From Sphingomonadaceae bacterium (GTDB lineage Bacteria > Pseudomonadota > Alphaproteobacteria > Sphingomonadales > Sphingomonadaceae), in assembly GCA_021732525.1 (NCBI GenBank), contig JAKFUU010000032.1:52464-116463 (forward strand): a DNA stretch of 64,000 bases, written 5' to 3'. The notes under the pieces are model-generated. The model saw nothing but the letters and a program-made list of their open reading frames with translations. It ran no database searches and had not been told where the DNA came from. The position numbers and the translations under genes were made by a program. This document shows, piece by piece, positions 8,992-18,519 of the stretch. The stretch's first letter is position 1. Each line of letters opens with the position of its first letter.

Positions 8992-10236
8992 ATGACTTTC
9001 TCCCAAAAAAATCGGGCCCGTGAACCGGGTGCCAAGGAATTGGTGGCGATGATGGCGTCGCTGATGGCGCTCAATGCGCTGGCTATTGATACCATGCTGC
9101 CCGCCTTTCCGTTGATGCAGGACAGCTTGGGCATCACCAATGCGAATGATGTGCAATTTATTATCAGCGTCTTTTTGGGCGGCATGGGGGTGGGGTCGAT
9201 ATTTTATGGGCCATTGTCCGACCGGTTTGGCCGCCGAGCGGTCATGTTGCCCGCCATCACCGGCTATGTGGTTTTTTCTCTGGCCTGCGGTGTGGCACCG
9301 TCCTTTGAGATATTGCTCGCCATGCGCTTTCTGCAAGGGTTGAGCGGCGCAGCGATGGGCGTGCTGGTGGCGGCGGTCATCCGCGACCGGTTCGAAGGCG
9401 ACAAAATGGCGCGGCATATGTCGATGATTTACATGACCTTTATGGTTGTGCCGATCATCGCGCCGCTGATCGGTTCTTTATTGTTAACGATTGTCGACTG
9501 GCAATGGATATTCAACTTTTTTGCCTTTTTGGCGCTGGTGCTGGCCTTATGGATCTGGCGGCGGTTGCCCGAAACTTTGGACCCAGCAAATAAACAGCCC
9601 ATCCAACCGCGCGCTATTATCCGCAATTGGGGGCAGGTGCTGCAAAACCGTATGGCCATTGGCTATGTTGTGGCCAGCGGTGTCGCGCAAGGGGCGCTTT
9701 ATGGTTATCTAAATGCATCGGAACAGCTATTTTCGAAAAGCTTTGGTGCGCGCGATTTTTTCCCGATCGGCTTTGCGATTATCGCCGTCGGCATTGCTTG
9801 CGCCAATTTTACCAACAGCCGGATCGTCGAACGTTTCGGCGCGCGCCGGGTTTCGCATGGCGCGATCTTGCTATTCATTACGTTGGCGGTCATGCAGCTA
9901 TTGGCTTCAATTTGGGTGCCGATGTCGCTGCCGATATTCCTCGCGTTGTTGACGGGCAATATGGCGATGATTGGTTTTTTGGGATCGAATTTCTCGGCGA
10001 TCGCGATGCAGCCCTTTGGCACGATTGCGGGGTCTGCTTCGTCCTTTCAACAAACATTGCGGACTTTGTTGGCTGCGGGCCTGGGCGCGGCCATTGGCGC
10101 GCAGTTTGATGGCACCGTCACCCCAATAGCCGCTGGATTTGCCCTGTGCGGCGCCGCCAGCCTATGCTTGGTTCTGGTGAGCGAGCGCGGGCGGCTATTC
10201 ACCCGGCCTGGAACGACGAAGCCAGTGCCGATGTAG
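8992..10236 (+). CDS. Bcr/CflA family multidrug MFS transporter
   Basis: A 414-residue major facilitator with twelve hydrophobic segments. The family hallmark MALNALAIDTMLPAFPLM in helix 1 and the loop motif GPLSDRFGRRAVML between helices 2 and 3 point to the Bcr/CflA group of proton-driven drug exporters. I choose the ATG at 8992, which lies just before the first membrane helix; the frame is open 23 codons upstream. It is divergent from dinB, with about 60 bases between the starts. A hairpin lies shortly after its stop codon. Confidence 0.92.
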   Translation: MTFSQKNRAREPGAKELVAMMASLMALNALAIDTMLPAFPLMQDSLGITNANDVQFIISVFLGGMGVGSIFYGPLSDRFGRRAVMLPAITGYVVFSLACGVAPSFEILLAMRFLQGLSGAAMGVLVAAVIRDRFEGDKMARHMSMIYMTFMVVPIIAPLIGSLLLTIVDWQWIFNFFAFLALVLALWIWRRLPETLDPANKQPIQPRAIIRNWGQVLQNRMAIGYVVASGVAQGALYGYLNASEQLFSKSFGARDFFPIGFAIIAVGIACANFTNSRIVERFGARRVSHGAILLFITLAVMQLLASIWVPMSLPIFLALLTGNMAMIGFLGSNFSAIAMQPFGTIAGSASSFQQTLRTLLAAGLGAAIGAQFDGTVTPIAAGFALCGAASLCLVLVSERGRLFTRPGTTKPVPM

Positions 10237-10264
10237 AGCGGGCCATCGAAGGAAAGAGAACAAA

Positions 10265-10290
10265 AAAGAGAGGCCGAAACCTCCCTCTTT
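10265..10290. terminator. Hairpin between convergent genes, probable bidirectional terminator
   Basis: AAAGAGAGG and CCTCCCTCTTT form a stem with a two-base bulge around the loop CCGAAA, with A and T runs on either side. It sits in the 74-base gap between the MFS gene and the convergent permease gene, where a two-way terminator is expected. Confidence 0.6.
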
Positions 10291-10310
10291 CTAAACCCTG
10301 CTACCGCGCG

Positions 10311-11834
10311 TCAATTCATTGGCGGCACCGATGTCGGCGGCATATCGGCGTCATCTTCATGGACATCGATTATGCCTTTGCCAACATGGCTGCGCGACCG
10401 GCTGTAGAGAAAATAAACGGCCAGCCCCAAAATCGCCCAAACGGCAAATAAGACCTGGCTCTTCACATCCAGATTATAAAGCAGGTAACCGCATCCGGCA
10501 ATCGACAAGGGCGCGGTGACCCAGATTAGCGGCGTGCGAAATGGCCGGTGCCGCGTAGGATCGGTCCTGCGCAGCAGCAATACCGCGATCGAAACTGCGG
10601 CAAAGGCAAATAATGTGCCGGAATTTGATATATTCGCAAGTTGCCCAACGGGGAAAAATGCCGCAAATAATGCCACCGCTATCCCGGTTAAAATCGTGAT
10701 CACATGCGGCGTTTTATATTTGGGGTGGATCCGCGAAAATGCCTCGGGCAACAAACCGTCACGGCTCATCACAAAAAATATCCTGGTTTGACCGAACATC
10801 ATCATCAAAATCACCGACGGAAGTGCCAAAATGGCGGCAAGCCCGATCAAATTGCCAATTTGCGGCCAGCCAATTTCCCGCAACGTCCACGCCAGCGCTT
10901 CTTTGGAACAGGTCACGGCTTGCTGACCCAGCTCGGCGCAGCGGGCGGTCAATTCCTGACTGCCGGGTTCAAGCGCAATACCCGCCGCATTCGTGACCGG
11001 CTGCGCGCCGACAGAACCAATGACACCGGCGGAAACCAGCAGGTAAAAAATCGTACAAATGGCGAGCGATCCAATCAATCCGATGGGCATATTTCGCTGC
11101 GGATTTTTGGTTTCTTCGGCGGCGGTCGACACCGCATCAAAGCCGACATAAGCAAAGAAAATGGATGCCGCCGCCGCCGATATACCCCCAAAGCCAAGCG
11201 GCGCAAAAGGTTCGAAATTTTCCATATTCATCACCGGTATGGCAAGCACAATGAAGGTAATCAGCGCGATGACTTTAATCATCACCAATATGGAATTGAT
11301 GGTTGCGCTTTCTTTGGTGCCAATCAGCAATAGCCAAGTGACAACGCCCGCGATCAACATTGCGGGAATATTGATCAGCCCGCCGTCAAAAGGCCCAAGC
11401 ACCCATGTCGCCGGAATATCGATCCCGGCCGCATTTTCCAGATAACCGATCATATAACCCGACCAGCCAACCGAAACCGCGCCGGCCGCAACCGCATATT
11501 CCAGGATGAGCGCCCATCCCACCATCCAGGCAAGAATTTCGCCCATCACCGCATAGCTATAGGTATAAGCCGAACCCGACACCGGGACCATTGCGGCCAT
11601 TTCGGCATAGCAAAGCGCCGCAACAGCGCACACGATCCCGGCGATAACGAAGCTGATCATCATGCCAGGGCCGGCCTTTTGCGCGGCTTCGGCGGTCAAG
11701 ACGAAAATACCGGTGCCGATAACCGCGCCAATACCCAGCATCGTAAGCTGAAATGCGCCCAGCGAACGGGTAAGTGATTTTTTCTCCGCCGTTGCCAAAA
11801 TTGCGTCGAGTGATTTTACCCGGCCGAAAATCAT
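10311..11834 (-). CDS. APC family amino acid permease
   Basis: A 507-residue inner-membrane transporter with about twelve to fourteen hydrophobic segments. The helix 1 motif GIGAVIGTGIFVLTAEAAQKAGPGMMISF and the AYVGFDAVSTAAEETKNPQRNMPIGL segment are hallmarks of the cationic amino acid transporter branch (YhdG/CAT-like) of the APC superfamily. A hydrophilic loop of about 45 residues (GSQELTARCAELGQ and on) between later helices is also typical of this branch. It probably imports an amino acid. Gene start at the ATG at 11834; no operon partner. Confidence 0.93.
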   Translation of the reverse strand: MIFGRVKSLDAILATAEKKSLTRSLGAFQLTMLGIGAVIGTGIFVLTAEAAQKAGPGMMISFVIAGIVCAVAALCYAEMAAMVPVSGSAYTYSYAVMGEILAWMVGWALILEYAVAAGAVSVGWSGYMIGYLENAAGIDIPATWVLGPFDGGLINIPAMLIAGVVTWLLLIGTKESATINSILVMIKVIALITFIVLAIPVMNMENFEPFAPLGFGGISAAAASIFFAYVGFDAVSTAAEETKNPQRNMPIGLIGSLAICTIFYLLVSAGVIGSVGAQPVTNAAGIALEPGSQELTARCAELGQQAVTCSKEALAWTLREIGWPQIGNLIGLAAILALPSVILMMMFGQTRIFFVMSRDGLLPEAFSRIHPKYKTPHVITILTGIAVALFAAFFPVGQLANISNSGTLFAFAAVSIAVLLLRRTDPTRHRPFRTPLIWVTAPLSIAGCGYLLYNLDVKSQVLFAVWAILGLAVYFLYSRSRSHVGKGIIDVHEDDADMPPTSVPPMN

Positions 11835-11927
11835 ATTCTACTCTCCCAATATTTTATTGCGGCAAACCTAGTCGCAATTGCGATTAGCGCAAACTATTTT
11901 TGCTGTGCGGTGACCGTGCAAAATGCA

Positions 11928-12305
11928 TCATCGCGCCAATATTGGCCCCAGCGGTTTGCCGGCCAATATATGCATATGCATATGCGGCATTTCCTGATGG
12001 CCGTCACGGCCGATATTGGCGAGCAAGCGGTATCCCGGTTTGGCCAAGCCAGCGTCGCGGGCGATGCGGCCCACTGCGCGGACAAAGGCGGCAATTTCGG
12101 TGTCGCTGGCCCGCTGCGAAAAATCATCCCAGCTTACATAGGCGCCCTTGGGGATGACCAACACATGGTAAGGGGCCTGCGGATGGATATCTTCAAAGGC
12201 GAGGACATGGTCATCTTCATAAACCGTGCGGTTTGGAATTTCCCCGCGCAGTATTTTGGCGAATATATTGTTCGGATCATAGGGCAGGGCGGGATCGATC
12301 GGCAT
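11928..12305 (-). CDS. HIT (histidine triad) family hydrolase
   Basis: A 125-residue protein of the HINT branch of the HIT family, which hydrolyses phosphoramidate bonds in nucleotide derivatives such as AMP-lysine. The catalytic triad HMHMHILAG sits near the C-terminus and the N-terminal IFAKILRGEIP motif is intact. It follows hisE by 12 bases on the same strand. The hisE-HIT pairing is common in alphaproteobacteria, where it usually follows hisF; here both are about 8 kb away from hisF. Confidence 0.95.
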   Translation of the reverse strand: MPIDPALPYDPNNIFAKILRGEIPNRTVYEDDHVLAFEDIHPQAPYHVLVIPKGAYVSWDDFSQRASDTEIAAFVRAVGRIARDAGLAKPGYRLLANIGRDGHQEMPHMHMHILAGKPLGPILAR

Positions 12306-12317
12306 TTCTAGGTCTTT

Positions 12318-12644
12318 CTATCCGGCGGGCTTACCGCGAGATTTTTTCTCGTCAATGCCCGAAAGCCCGTCGCGGCGTTCCAGCTCGGTCAGGATATCGG
12401 CAAAGCGCAGTCCGCGTTGGTCCAGCATAATGAGCAGGTGGAAAATTAAATCGGCGGCTTCGCCGGTTAAAGCGGCGGCATCTTCGGTCAGCGCCGCGAT
12501 GACCGTTTCGGTCGCCTCCTCGCCCAGTTTCTGCGCGATTTTTTTGGGGCCTTTGGCCAATAATGCCGCGACATAGCTGCTGGCGGGGTCGGCGCTGCGC
12601 CGTTCGCGGATCACCGTTTCCAGCTTTGCGATAATCTCGCTCAC
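12318..12644 (-). CDS. hisE: Phosphoribosyl-ATP diphosphatase
   Basis: A 108-residue MazG-fold enzyme that removes pyrophosphate from phosphoribosyl-ATP, the second step of histidine synthesis. The SSYVAALLAKGPKKIAQKLGEEATET segment and EAADLIFHLLIML, which carry the metal-binding acidic residues, are intact. The GTG start overlaps the stop of the upstream MarR-type gene (GTGA), implying translational coupling. It is the stand-alone form, without a HisI domain. It is followed by a HIT gene, and the rest of the his genes lie elsewhere. Confidence 0.95.
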   Translation of the reverse strand: MSEIIAKLETVIRERRSADPASSYVAALLAKGPKKIAQKLGEEATETVIAALTEDAAALTGEAADLIFHLLIMLDQRGLRFADILTELERRDGLSGIDEKKSRGKPAG

Positions 12645-13177
12645 GGCATATCCCGCTGTAACATAGCAATCATTTCGCGCTCATCTTCGGGGATTAATCC
12701 TTCTAAAACCCGCCAAAATCCGGTGACCGATTCTTGCCCCGCGGCGGCATAAGCGGAAGCCAGCTTGGCCCGCAGCGCTTCAAAAAGCTGTCCTTCGAAA
12801 ACCGCACCCTGCGCCGTCAAGCGCAGCAGTTTTTGCCGCCGGTCGGCTTTTCCGGTCTGGGTTACAACATAGCCGCGATCAATCAAATCGGTCACCACCC
12901 GGCCCAGCGATTGTTTGGTAATGGCAAGATAAGCGAGCAGGTCGCTCACCGTCAAATCGGGTTGCCGTGCGATAAAATACAGCGCCCGGTGGTGCGCGCG
13001 GCCCAAACCATTTTTGGCCAGATGATCGTCAATGCTGCGGGTCAGCCGGGTATAGCCGAAATAGAGCAGCTCGACCCCGCGCCGAACCTCCCCTTCGCGC
13101 AGGAACAGGGGCGAAGCCGTCCGCAGCGGATTTCTGGCGAGACGCGGGATGGCGGTCAGAGAAGAAGGGACAGGCAT
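12641..13177 (-). CDS. MarR family transcriptional regulator
   Basis: A 178-residue winged-helix regulator. The DNA-binding part, LTVSDLLAYLAITKQSLGRVVTDLIDRGYV followed by the wing DRRQKLLRLTAQG, is typical of MarR proteins. An inverted repeat lies directly upstream of its start, so it is likely autoregulated and may also control the divergent ilvE. It forms an operon with hisE and the HIT gene through a 4-base stop/start overlap. The start ATG at 13177 has no ribosome-binding site, so a leaderless transcript is possible. Confidence 0.9.
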   Translation of the reverse strand: MPVPSSLTAIPRLARNPLRTASPLFLREGEVRRGVELLYFGYTRLTRSIDDHLAKNGLGRAHHRALYFIARQPDLTVSDLLAYLAITKQSLGRVVTDLIDRGYVVTQTGKADRRQKLLRLTAQGAVFEGQLFEALRAKLASAYAAAGQESVTGFWRVLEGLIPEDEREMIAMLQRDMP

Positions 13178-13179
13178 AT

Positions 13180-13201
13180 TGACGTATCTTGGCCCACGTC
13201 A
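13180..13201. promoter_or_regulatory. Inverted repeat, candidate MarR operator
   Basis: TGACGT-N10-ACGTCA is a perfect 6-base inverted repeat 3 bases upstream of the MarR start codon, in the 112-base divergent region with ilvE. Position and symmetry suit binding by a dimeric winged-helix protein. The role is inferred. Confidence 0.5.
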
Positions 13202-13289
13202 TATCAGGATTCAAGCGTTAACTGGGTCTGTTTCCTGGTTACCGGCCGATTGACAAGTCACTGCCAAGCCCAGACATACGGACCGCCTT

Positions 13290-14366
13290 ATGAAATTGAT
13301 TATCGAACCCGCCGCGAATCCGGCTCCCGCAGGCCGCCGTGCCGAATTGCTGGCCAATCCGGGTTTTGGGACCAGCTTCACCGACCATATGGTGACGATC
13401 AAATATCGCGAAGGCACAGGTTGGCACGATGCGCGCCTGCATGCGCGCGGGCCGATATCGCTCGATCCCGCCACCGCTGTCTTGCATTATGCGCAGGAAA
13501 TATTCGAAGGGATGAAAGCCTATAAGCTGGCCGATGGCGCAATGGCGTTGTTCCGGCCCGAAGCCAACGCGGCGCGTTTCAACCGGTCGGCGCGGCGCAT
13601 GGCAATGCCCGAGCTGCCGGAGGCGTTGTTTCTGGAATCGGTGAGCGCATTGGTGGATATCGACCGGCATTGGTTTCCCGATGTCGATGGTGGTTCGATC
13701 TATCTGCGCCCCTTTATGTTTGCCAGTGAGGTTTTCTTGGGGGTTCGGCCAGCAAAAGAATATCTCTTTATGGTCATCGCATCATCGGCGGGTGATTATT
13801 TCAAAGGCGCGGCGTCCGCCATCAATATCTGGGTTTCCGATCATTATAGCCGCGCGGCACCTGGCGGAACCGGTGCGGCAAAATGCGGCGGCAATTACGC
13901 GGCCAGCCTGATCGCGCAATCCGAAGCCACCATGCATGGCTGCGACCAAGTGGTCTTTCTGGATGCGGCCGAACATAAATGGGTCGAAGAATTGGGGGGT
14001 ATGAATCTATTCTTCCTGTTTAGCGACGGCCGCTTGATCACCCCGCCCACCAGCGGCACGATATTGGAAGGCATTACCCGCGATTCAATTATAACATTGG
14101 CGCGTGAGCGTGGTTTGACCGTGGCGGAGGTGCCCTATAGCATCGACCAATGGCGCGATGATGCGGCCAGCGGATATCTGACCGAATGCTTCGCCTGCGG
14201 CACCGCGGCTGTGGTTATGCCGGTGGGTAAAGTATCAAGCAAAGACGGCGTCTTTACCATTGGTGCGGGCGGGCCAGGGCAAATCACTGGCGCGCTGCGC
14301 GATCAACTGGTTCATATACAACGCGGCCTTGCGCCCGATCCACATGGATGGGTCCGGCGGATTTAG
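13290..14366 (+). CDS. ilvE: Branched-chain amino acid aminotransferase
   Basis: A 358-residue PLP enzyme of fold type IV in the long BCAT group, which interconverts branched-chain amino acids and their 2-keto acids. Visible are the FTDHMVTIKYREGTGWHDARL start, ATAVLHYAQEIFEGMKAYK, SIYLRPFMFASEVFLGVRPA and AAKCGGNYAAS, where the Lys holds PLP, plus GTILEGITRDSIITLARERG. Length is normal for the family. It is divergent from the MarR operon and may share its operator. Confidence 0.95.
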   Translation: MKLIIEPAANPAPAGRRAELLANPGFGTSFTDHMVTIKYREGTGWHDARLHARGPISLDPATAVLHYAQEIFEGMKAYKLADGAMALFRPEANAARFNRSARRMAMPELPEALFLESVSALVDIDRHWFPDVDGGSIYLRPFMFASEVFLGVRPAKEYLFMVIASSAGDYFKGAASAINIWVSDHYSRAAPGGTGAAKCGGNYAASLIAQSEATMHGCDQVVFLDAAEHKWVEELGGMNLFFLFSDGRLITPPTSGTILEGITRDSIITLARERGLTVAEVPYSIDQWRDDAASGYLTECFACGTAAVVMPVGKVSSKDGVFTIGAGGPGQITGALRDQLVHIQRGLAPDPHGWVRRI

Positions 14367-14400
14367 AGCGCAAAGTGACTGAGATTTCACACTCCGCGCC

Positions 14401-15675
14401 TTAAGCCGGGCGGCGTGCGTAAAATCCGAATGCGGCGATGATCGCGTAGCAAATTGCGGGCAAAATAAGCGCGATGGCAAGGCTTGCCGACATATCGGCG
14501 ATCACCCCGGTGAGCAGCGGGATAACCGCGCCGCCGACGATGGCCACGTTGATAATGCCCGATCCGTCGGCGGCCTTGCTTCCCAATTTTTCGCAGGCCA
14601 GGGTAAAGATGGTCGGGAACATGATGGCATTGGTTAAGCCGATGGCTAGCAAGCTATATCCCGAAAAATCGCCCGCCGTCTGCGTGGAAATGAGGATCAG
14701 CAAAATGGCACCAATCGACACGGCGGTCAACACCATGCCGGGGCTGATATAGCGCAGCACAAGCGATCCGATAAACCGCCCGACCATCGCACCGCCCCAG
14801 TAAAGCCCGATCAGCTTGCCAGCGGAAAGTTCATCCAGCGCCATGACATGATCCTGCATCAGATAATTGACGATCAGCGACCCGATAGCAACCTCCGCCC
14901 CGACATAGAGGAAAATGCACGCCGCGCCAAAGCCAAAGCGCGGCCGTTTGAGCAGCGCCAGCCCCTCGGCAAAGCTGCTATCTTCATGGACTTCGCCTTT
15001 CAGCGCGTTGCGGAAAAACCAAACGACAGCGGCGACGATCGCCAGCGCGGCGGCCAGCCCAAGATAGCCGTTCACAATCGCTTGGCTTTCGGCGGTGCGG
15101 TATGCATCGAGTGCGGTGCCCGACAATTGATCGGCGCTGACACTGGCCAGGCTGCCCAATATTAAGATCGATCCGAAAATGGGAAATACCGTCGTGCCCA
15201 AAGAATTGAACGCCTGCGCAAAAGTCAAACGGCTATGTGCGGTCGCGGGCTTACCAAGCAGCGAAATCAGCGGATTGGACACCACTTGAACGATCACGAC
15301 GCCGCTGGCCAGCACAAACAGCGCGGCCAGGAAAACGCCGTAGGTCGCGGTTTGGCTGGCCGGGATGAACAGCAGGCACCCGGCCATCATCGTAACCAAT
15401 CCGGCGACCGCGCCGCGCATATAACCGATTTTCTTAACCAGCCGCGCGCCGGGAATGCCGATAACGGCATAGGCGGCGAAGAAGCAAAATTGCACCAGCA
15501 TGGCTTGCGTAAAATTGAGCGTGAACAGTTCTTTCAGCTTGGGAATAATCACATCATTCAGGCTGGTGATCCCGCCGAAGATGAAAAACAACGCCATGAC
15601 GAATAATTGCAATTGCGGCGCGTCGATATGATTGGCGCTGCTGCCTGCTGCATCCGAACCCGGTGATAATGCCAT
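14401..15675 (-). CDS. Sugar MFS transporter (FHS family, FucP/GluP-like)
   Basis: A 424-residue major facilitator with twelve hydrophobic segments. The ALFFIFGGITSLNDVIIPKLK start, FCFFAAYAVIGIPGARLVKKIGYMRG and the later GLYWGGAMVGRFIGSLV segment match the fucose/glucose-galactose:H+ symporter family. It most likely takes up a hexose across the inner membrane. It lies 42 bases downstream of the GH3 glucosidase gene on the same strand, so the pair probably hydrolyses an oligoglucoside and imports the sugar. Confidence 0.93.
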   Translation of the reverse strand: MALSPGSDAAGSSANHIDAPQLQLFVMALFFIFGGITSLNDVIIPKLKELFTLNFTQAMLVQFCFFAAYAVIGIPGARLVKKIGYMRGAVAGLVTMMAGCLLFIPASQTATYGVFLAALFVLASGVVIVQVVSNPLISLLGKPATAHSRLTFAQAFNSLGTTVFPIFGSILILGSLASVSADQLSGTALDAYRTAESQAIVNGYLGLAAALAIVAAVVWFFRNALKGEVHEDSSFAEGLALLKRPRFGFGAACIFLYVGAEVAIGSLIVNYLMQDHVMALDELSAGKLIGLYWGGAMVGRFIGSLVLRYISPGMVLTAVSIGAILLILISTQTAGDFSGYSLLAIGLTNAIMFPTIFTLACEKLGSKAADGSGIINVAIVGGAVIPLLTGVIADMSASLAIALILPAICYAIIAAFGFYARRPA

Positions 15676-15717
15676 TATTCTCTCCCTTTGCTGATGAAGC
15701 GGTCAACGCGCCGCATG

Positions 15718-18168
15718 CTAACTTGCCTTTGCTGGACAGCTTGCTCCCACGTCTCCTGCGATGATGCGAACATTGCGAATGGTTGCGACAAAACCCTTGG
15801 ATGCCGATATTCGCAGCGGCGACGTGACGGCGCGAAGATTGGTGCCAGCTTCGCCAAAGCAGCGCAAGGGAAGTTTTATCTGCAAAATGCGGCCCACGGG
15901 CGCGGCGGTGATATTGGGCCGGATGTCGAATGAAGCCTCGCCAAAGGACAGCTTCACCGGGCCAGCGGCGGCTTGGTCGATGCGCCAATCGATCAGCAAG
16001 GCGGCGTCTTGGCGAAGCTGTTCCGACAGATTGACCGCCGGGCCATTGACCGCAAACATGCCGTCGGCATTCCAGGTAAATTGCCGGGCGTCCTCTTGCG
16101 CCGAAAGGTCGACCGCGCGGCTGCTGATCGATCCGTCTATCCCCAAAAACCAGGGCGCGGGTATCTTGCCGCGCACCAGATAGGCCGCCGCATGATTGAG
16201 CGGTGAAATATCCACCCGGGGGTCTTCATTCACCCGTGCCAATTTGCTATTGCCATTATAGTCAAGTCCATAGCCAGCAGGAAACAGCGGACTTGTGACC
16301 GGCGATTTGGCGTCGGCGGGCCAAGCAAAGGGCAATCGGCCGGTAAAGTCGCGTATGGTTTTACCACCGGATGCGGCCACCAAAACATCGGCGACGCCGC
16401 TGCCTTGCGTGCCCGGCAACCATGCGGCCACAAAAGCGTCGGCTTGATTGATCAGTTGGCCTGCGAACATCGGCCGGCCCGAAAGAAAGACGATGACCAC
16501 GGGGATATTCTGCGCCTTTAACCGCGCGATCAACGCATCCTCACCCGATTTGGGCTGAAAGGCGAGGTGCGGCAGATCGCCTTCAAATTCGGCATAGGGA
16601 TTTTCGCCCATCACGATAACCGCGATATCGGGCCGGTTTTCGAAATGGCCATCGGGGGACAGGACGGCTTTTCCGCCGCTTGTTGTAACGGCTTTGGCGA
16701 TGGCGTTGCCGATGGTTTGGCCGTTGGGAAAATCGGCGGCTTTGGTATCGCCGCCCTGCCAGGTGATGGTCCACCCGCCCGCTTGCATCGCCATATTATC
16801 CGCGCCAGGCCCGGCGATCAGGACATTTGAACCGCCGCGAATGGGCAGCGCCGCCCCATTATTTTTGAGCAGAACCAGCGATTTTGCCGCCGCCTCGCGC
16901 GCCAGCATCAAATGATCCGACGCCCCCACCTGCGATATATCGCCGCGCCGGACCGGATTATCGCCGATCAACCCCAGCTTAAATTTCACCCGCAATATCC
17001 GGCGCACCGCATCATCGATACGCTGGATCGGGATCGTGCCATCGCGCGCGGAGGCCAAGGTTGATGCGAATAACGCTTTCCAGCTATCGGGTGCCATGAA
17101 TATATCCAGCCCGGCGTTGATTGCGTCTGGACATGCGTTTACCGAGCATCCGGGGATTTGGCCGTGGCCATTCCAATCACCCAATATCAACCCAGAAAAG
17201 CCCATCCGCTCCTTCAACACACCGGTCAATAAGGACGCATTTCCGTGATGTTTCACCCCGTTCCAGCTCGAAAAGCTGGCCATCACCGTCAGCGTTCCGG
17301 CGTCAATGGCGGCGGGATAGCCTTGCGCATGTTTGGCGATCAAATCCGCCTCGCTGATCGGTGCATCGCCCTGGTCACGGCCATCGGCGGTGCCGCCATC
17401 GGCGATGAAATGCTTTGCGGTTGCCGCGACATGGGCGGCGTCAAGCGGCCGGCCCGCCGTCAATGGACCTTGCAGGCCCAGCGTCATCGCGCGCGCATAA
17501 GCCGCAACCAGCGCCGGGTCGGCGGCGTAGCCCTCATAAGTGCGGCCCCAGCGGTAATCTTGCGGGACGGCGAGCGTCGGGGCAAAGGTCCATTCGATCC
17601 CGCTGCCCGAGATTTCCGCCGCCGTCGCCGCGCCGATGCGCCGGATCAGATCGGGATCGCGCGCCGCGCCAAGGCCGATATTATGCGGGAAAATGGTTGC
17701 TTCGGGCAAATTTGAATGGCCATGAACGGCGTCCACCCCAAACAAGATCGGGATGCCCGCGCCCGATTTTCGCGACGCATCGCGCAATTCATCCACCAAT
17801 TGTTTCCATTTGGTGGCGCTCGCCCGCTCATCGCCATAGGGGCCAGAATTTCCCCCGGCCAAAATCGATCCCAACGGGTAGCTTGCCAGATCGCCGGGCG
17901 TGACCGCGCTGATGTCCGCCTGGATCATCTGGCCGATCTTTTGTTCCAGCGTCATTTTTTGCAAGATGGCGTTGATCGCGGCCTCAACGGTGGGATCGGT
18001 AATGGCCGCCGGGCTTTTCGCGGCGGGCCATAATGCCGGATTAACCGCCGTTTTTTCTCCCGTTTCTCCGGACAGGGTGGAAGGATTGGCAGGGCCAAGC
18101 TGCGCCGCCGATGGCGCACAGGCTTGCAGCAGGATAGCAAGAAAAATTGCCGATCTTTTAAGCAACAT
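15718..18168 (-). CDS. Glycoside hydrolase family 3 beta-glucosidase (ExoP-type), probable lipoprotein
   Basis: A roughly 816-residue exo-beta-glucosidase. I place the start at 18168; this gives MLLKRSAIFLAILLQACAPS, with a lipobox-like LLQAC. The GH3 N-terminal domain shows MTLEQKIGQMIQAD, FGVDAVHGHSNLPEATIFPHN, the RWGRTYEGYAADP segment, AKHFIADGG and the nucleophile region LILGDWNGH. The GH3 C-terminal domain follows, and then a C-terminal beta domain as in ExoP exo-1,3/1,4-beta-glucanases. It would release glucose from short beta-glucans. It is followed by a sugar symporter gene. Confidence 0.93.
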   Translation of the reverse strand: MLLKRSAIFLAILLQACAPSAAQLGPANPSTLSGETGEKTAVNPALWPAAKSPAAITDPTVEAAINAILQKMTLEQKIGQMIQADISAVTPGDLASYPLGSILAGGNSGPYGDERASATKWKQLVDELRDASRKSGAGIPILFGVDAVHGHSNLPEATIFPHNIGLGAARDPDLIRRIGAATAAEISGSGIEWTFAPTLAVPQDYRWGRTYEGYAADPALVAAYARAMTLGLQGPLTAGRPLDAAHVAATAKHFIADGGTADGRDQGDAPISEADLIAKHAQGYPAAIDAGTLTVMASFSSWNGVKHHGNASLLTGVLKERMGFSGLILGDWNGHGQIPGCSVNACPDAINAGLDIFMAPDSWKALFASTLASARDGTIPIQRIDDAVRRILRVKFKLGLIGDNPVRRGDISQVGASDHLMLAREAAAKSLVLLKNNGAALPIRGGSNVLIAGPGADNMAMQAGGWTITWQGGDTKAADFPNGQTIGNAIAKAVTTSGGKAVLSPDGHFENRPDIAVIVMGENPYAEFEGDLPHLAFQPKSGEDALIARLKAQNIPVVIVFLSGRPMFAGQLINQADAFVAAWLPGTQGSGVADVLVAASGGKTIRDFTGRLPFAWPADAKSPVTSPLFPAGYGLDYNGNSKLARVNEDPRVDISPLNHAAAYLVRGKIPAPWFLGIDGSISSRAVDLSAQEDARQFTWNADGMFAVNGPAVNLSEQLRQDAALLIDWRIDQAAAGPVKLSFGEASFDIRPNITAAPVGRILQIKLPLRCFGEAGTNLRAVTSPLRISASKGFVATIRNVRIIAGDVGASCPAKAS

Positions 18169-18357
18169 AGGCTGATCATCCAATTGTGACATTGTGAACG
18201 TTATCATCTACCGATGACAGGAACGATTGCGAAAATCAAGCCGCAACATGGACAGGTGATCGGCGGTTTGAAAAATGGCTGATGTCTTGCCGATCACCGC
18301 TTGCCAATCTAGGAACTATTGAGATTCATTTAGCAGCATTTGTTAAATCAAGTCGTT

Positions 18358-18463
18358 CGTCATCCCCGCGAAGGTGGGGGACCATCACCGGCGGTGTAAA
18401 TTTCTTCACCAGGCGATGGATTGACCTGTGATCACTGCGTTCCCCACCTTCGCGGGCATGACG
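18358..18463. repeat. Palindromic repeat, family A copy 2
   Basis: About 106 bases whose ends are inverted: CGTCATCCCCGCGAAGGTGG at the left and CCCCACCTTCGCGGGCATGACG at the right, with ACCATCACC, GATGGATTGA and GATCACTGCGTT between. The arms would form a long hairpin. It shares its layout with the copy at 3001-3105. The 351-base gap between the GH3 gene and sspB holds this element and nothing else that I can identify. Confidence 0.85.
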
Positions 18464-18519
18464 CAAGCTTAAATTTGAGCTTTATGCCTTAAGTCTCAAC
18501 AGTCCCTGGGGTCCAGACC

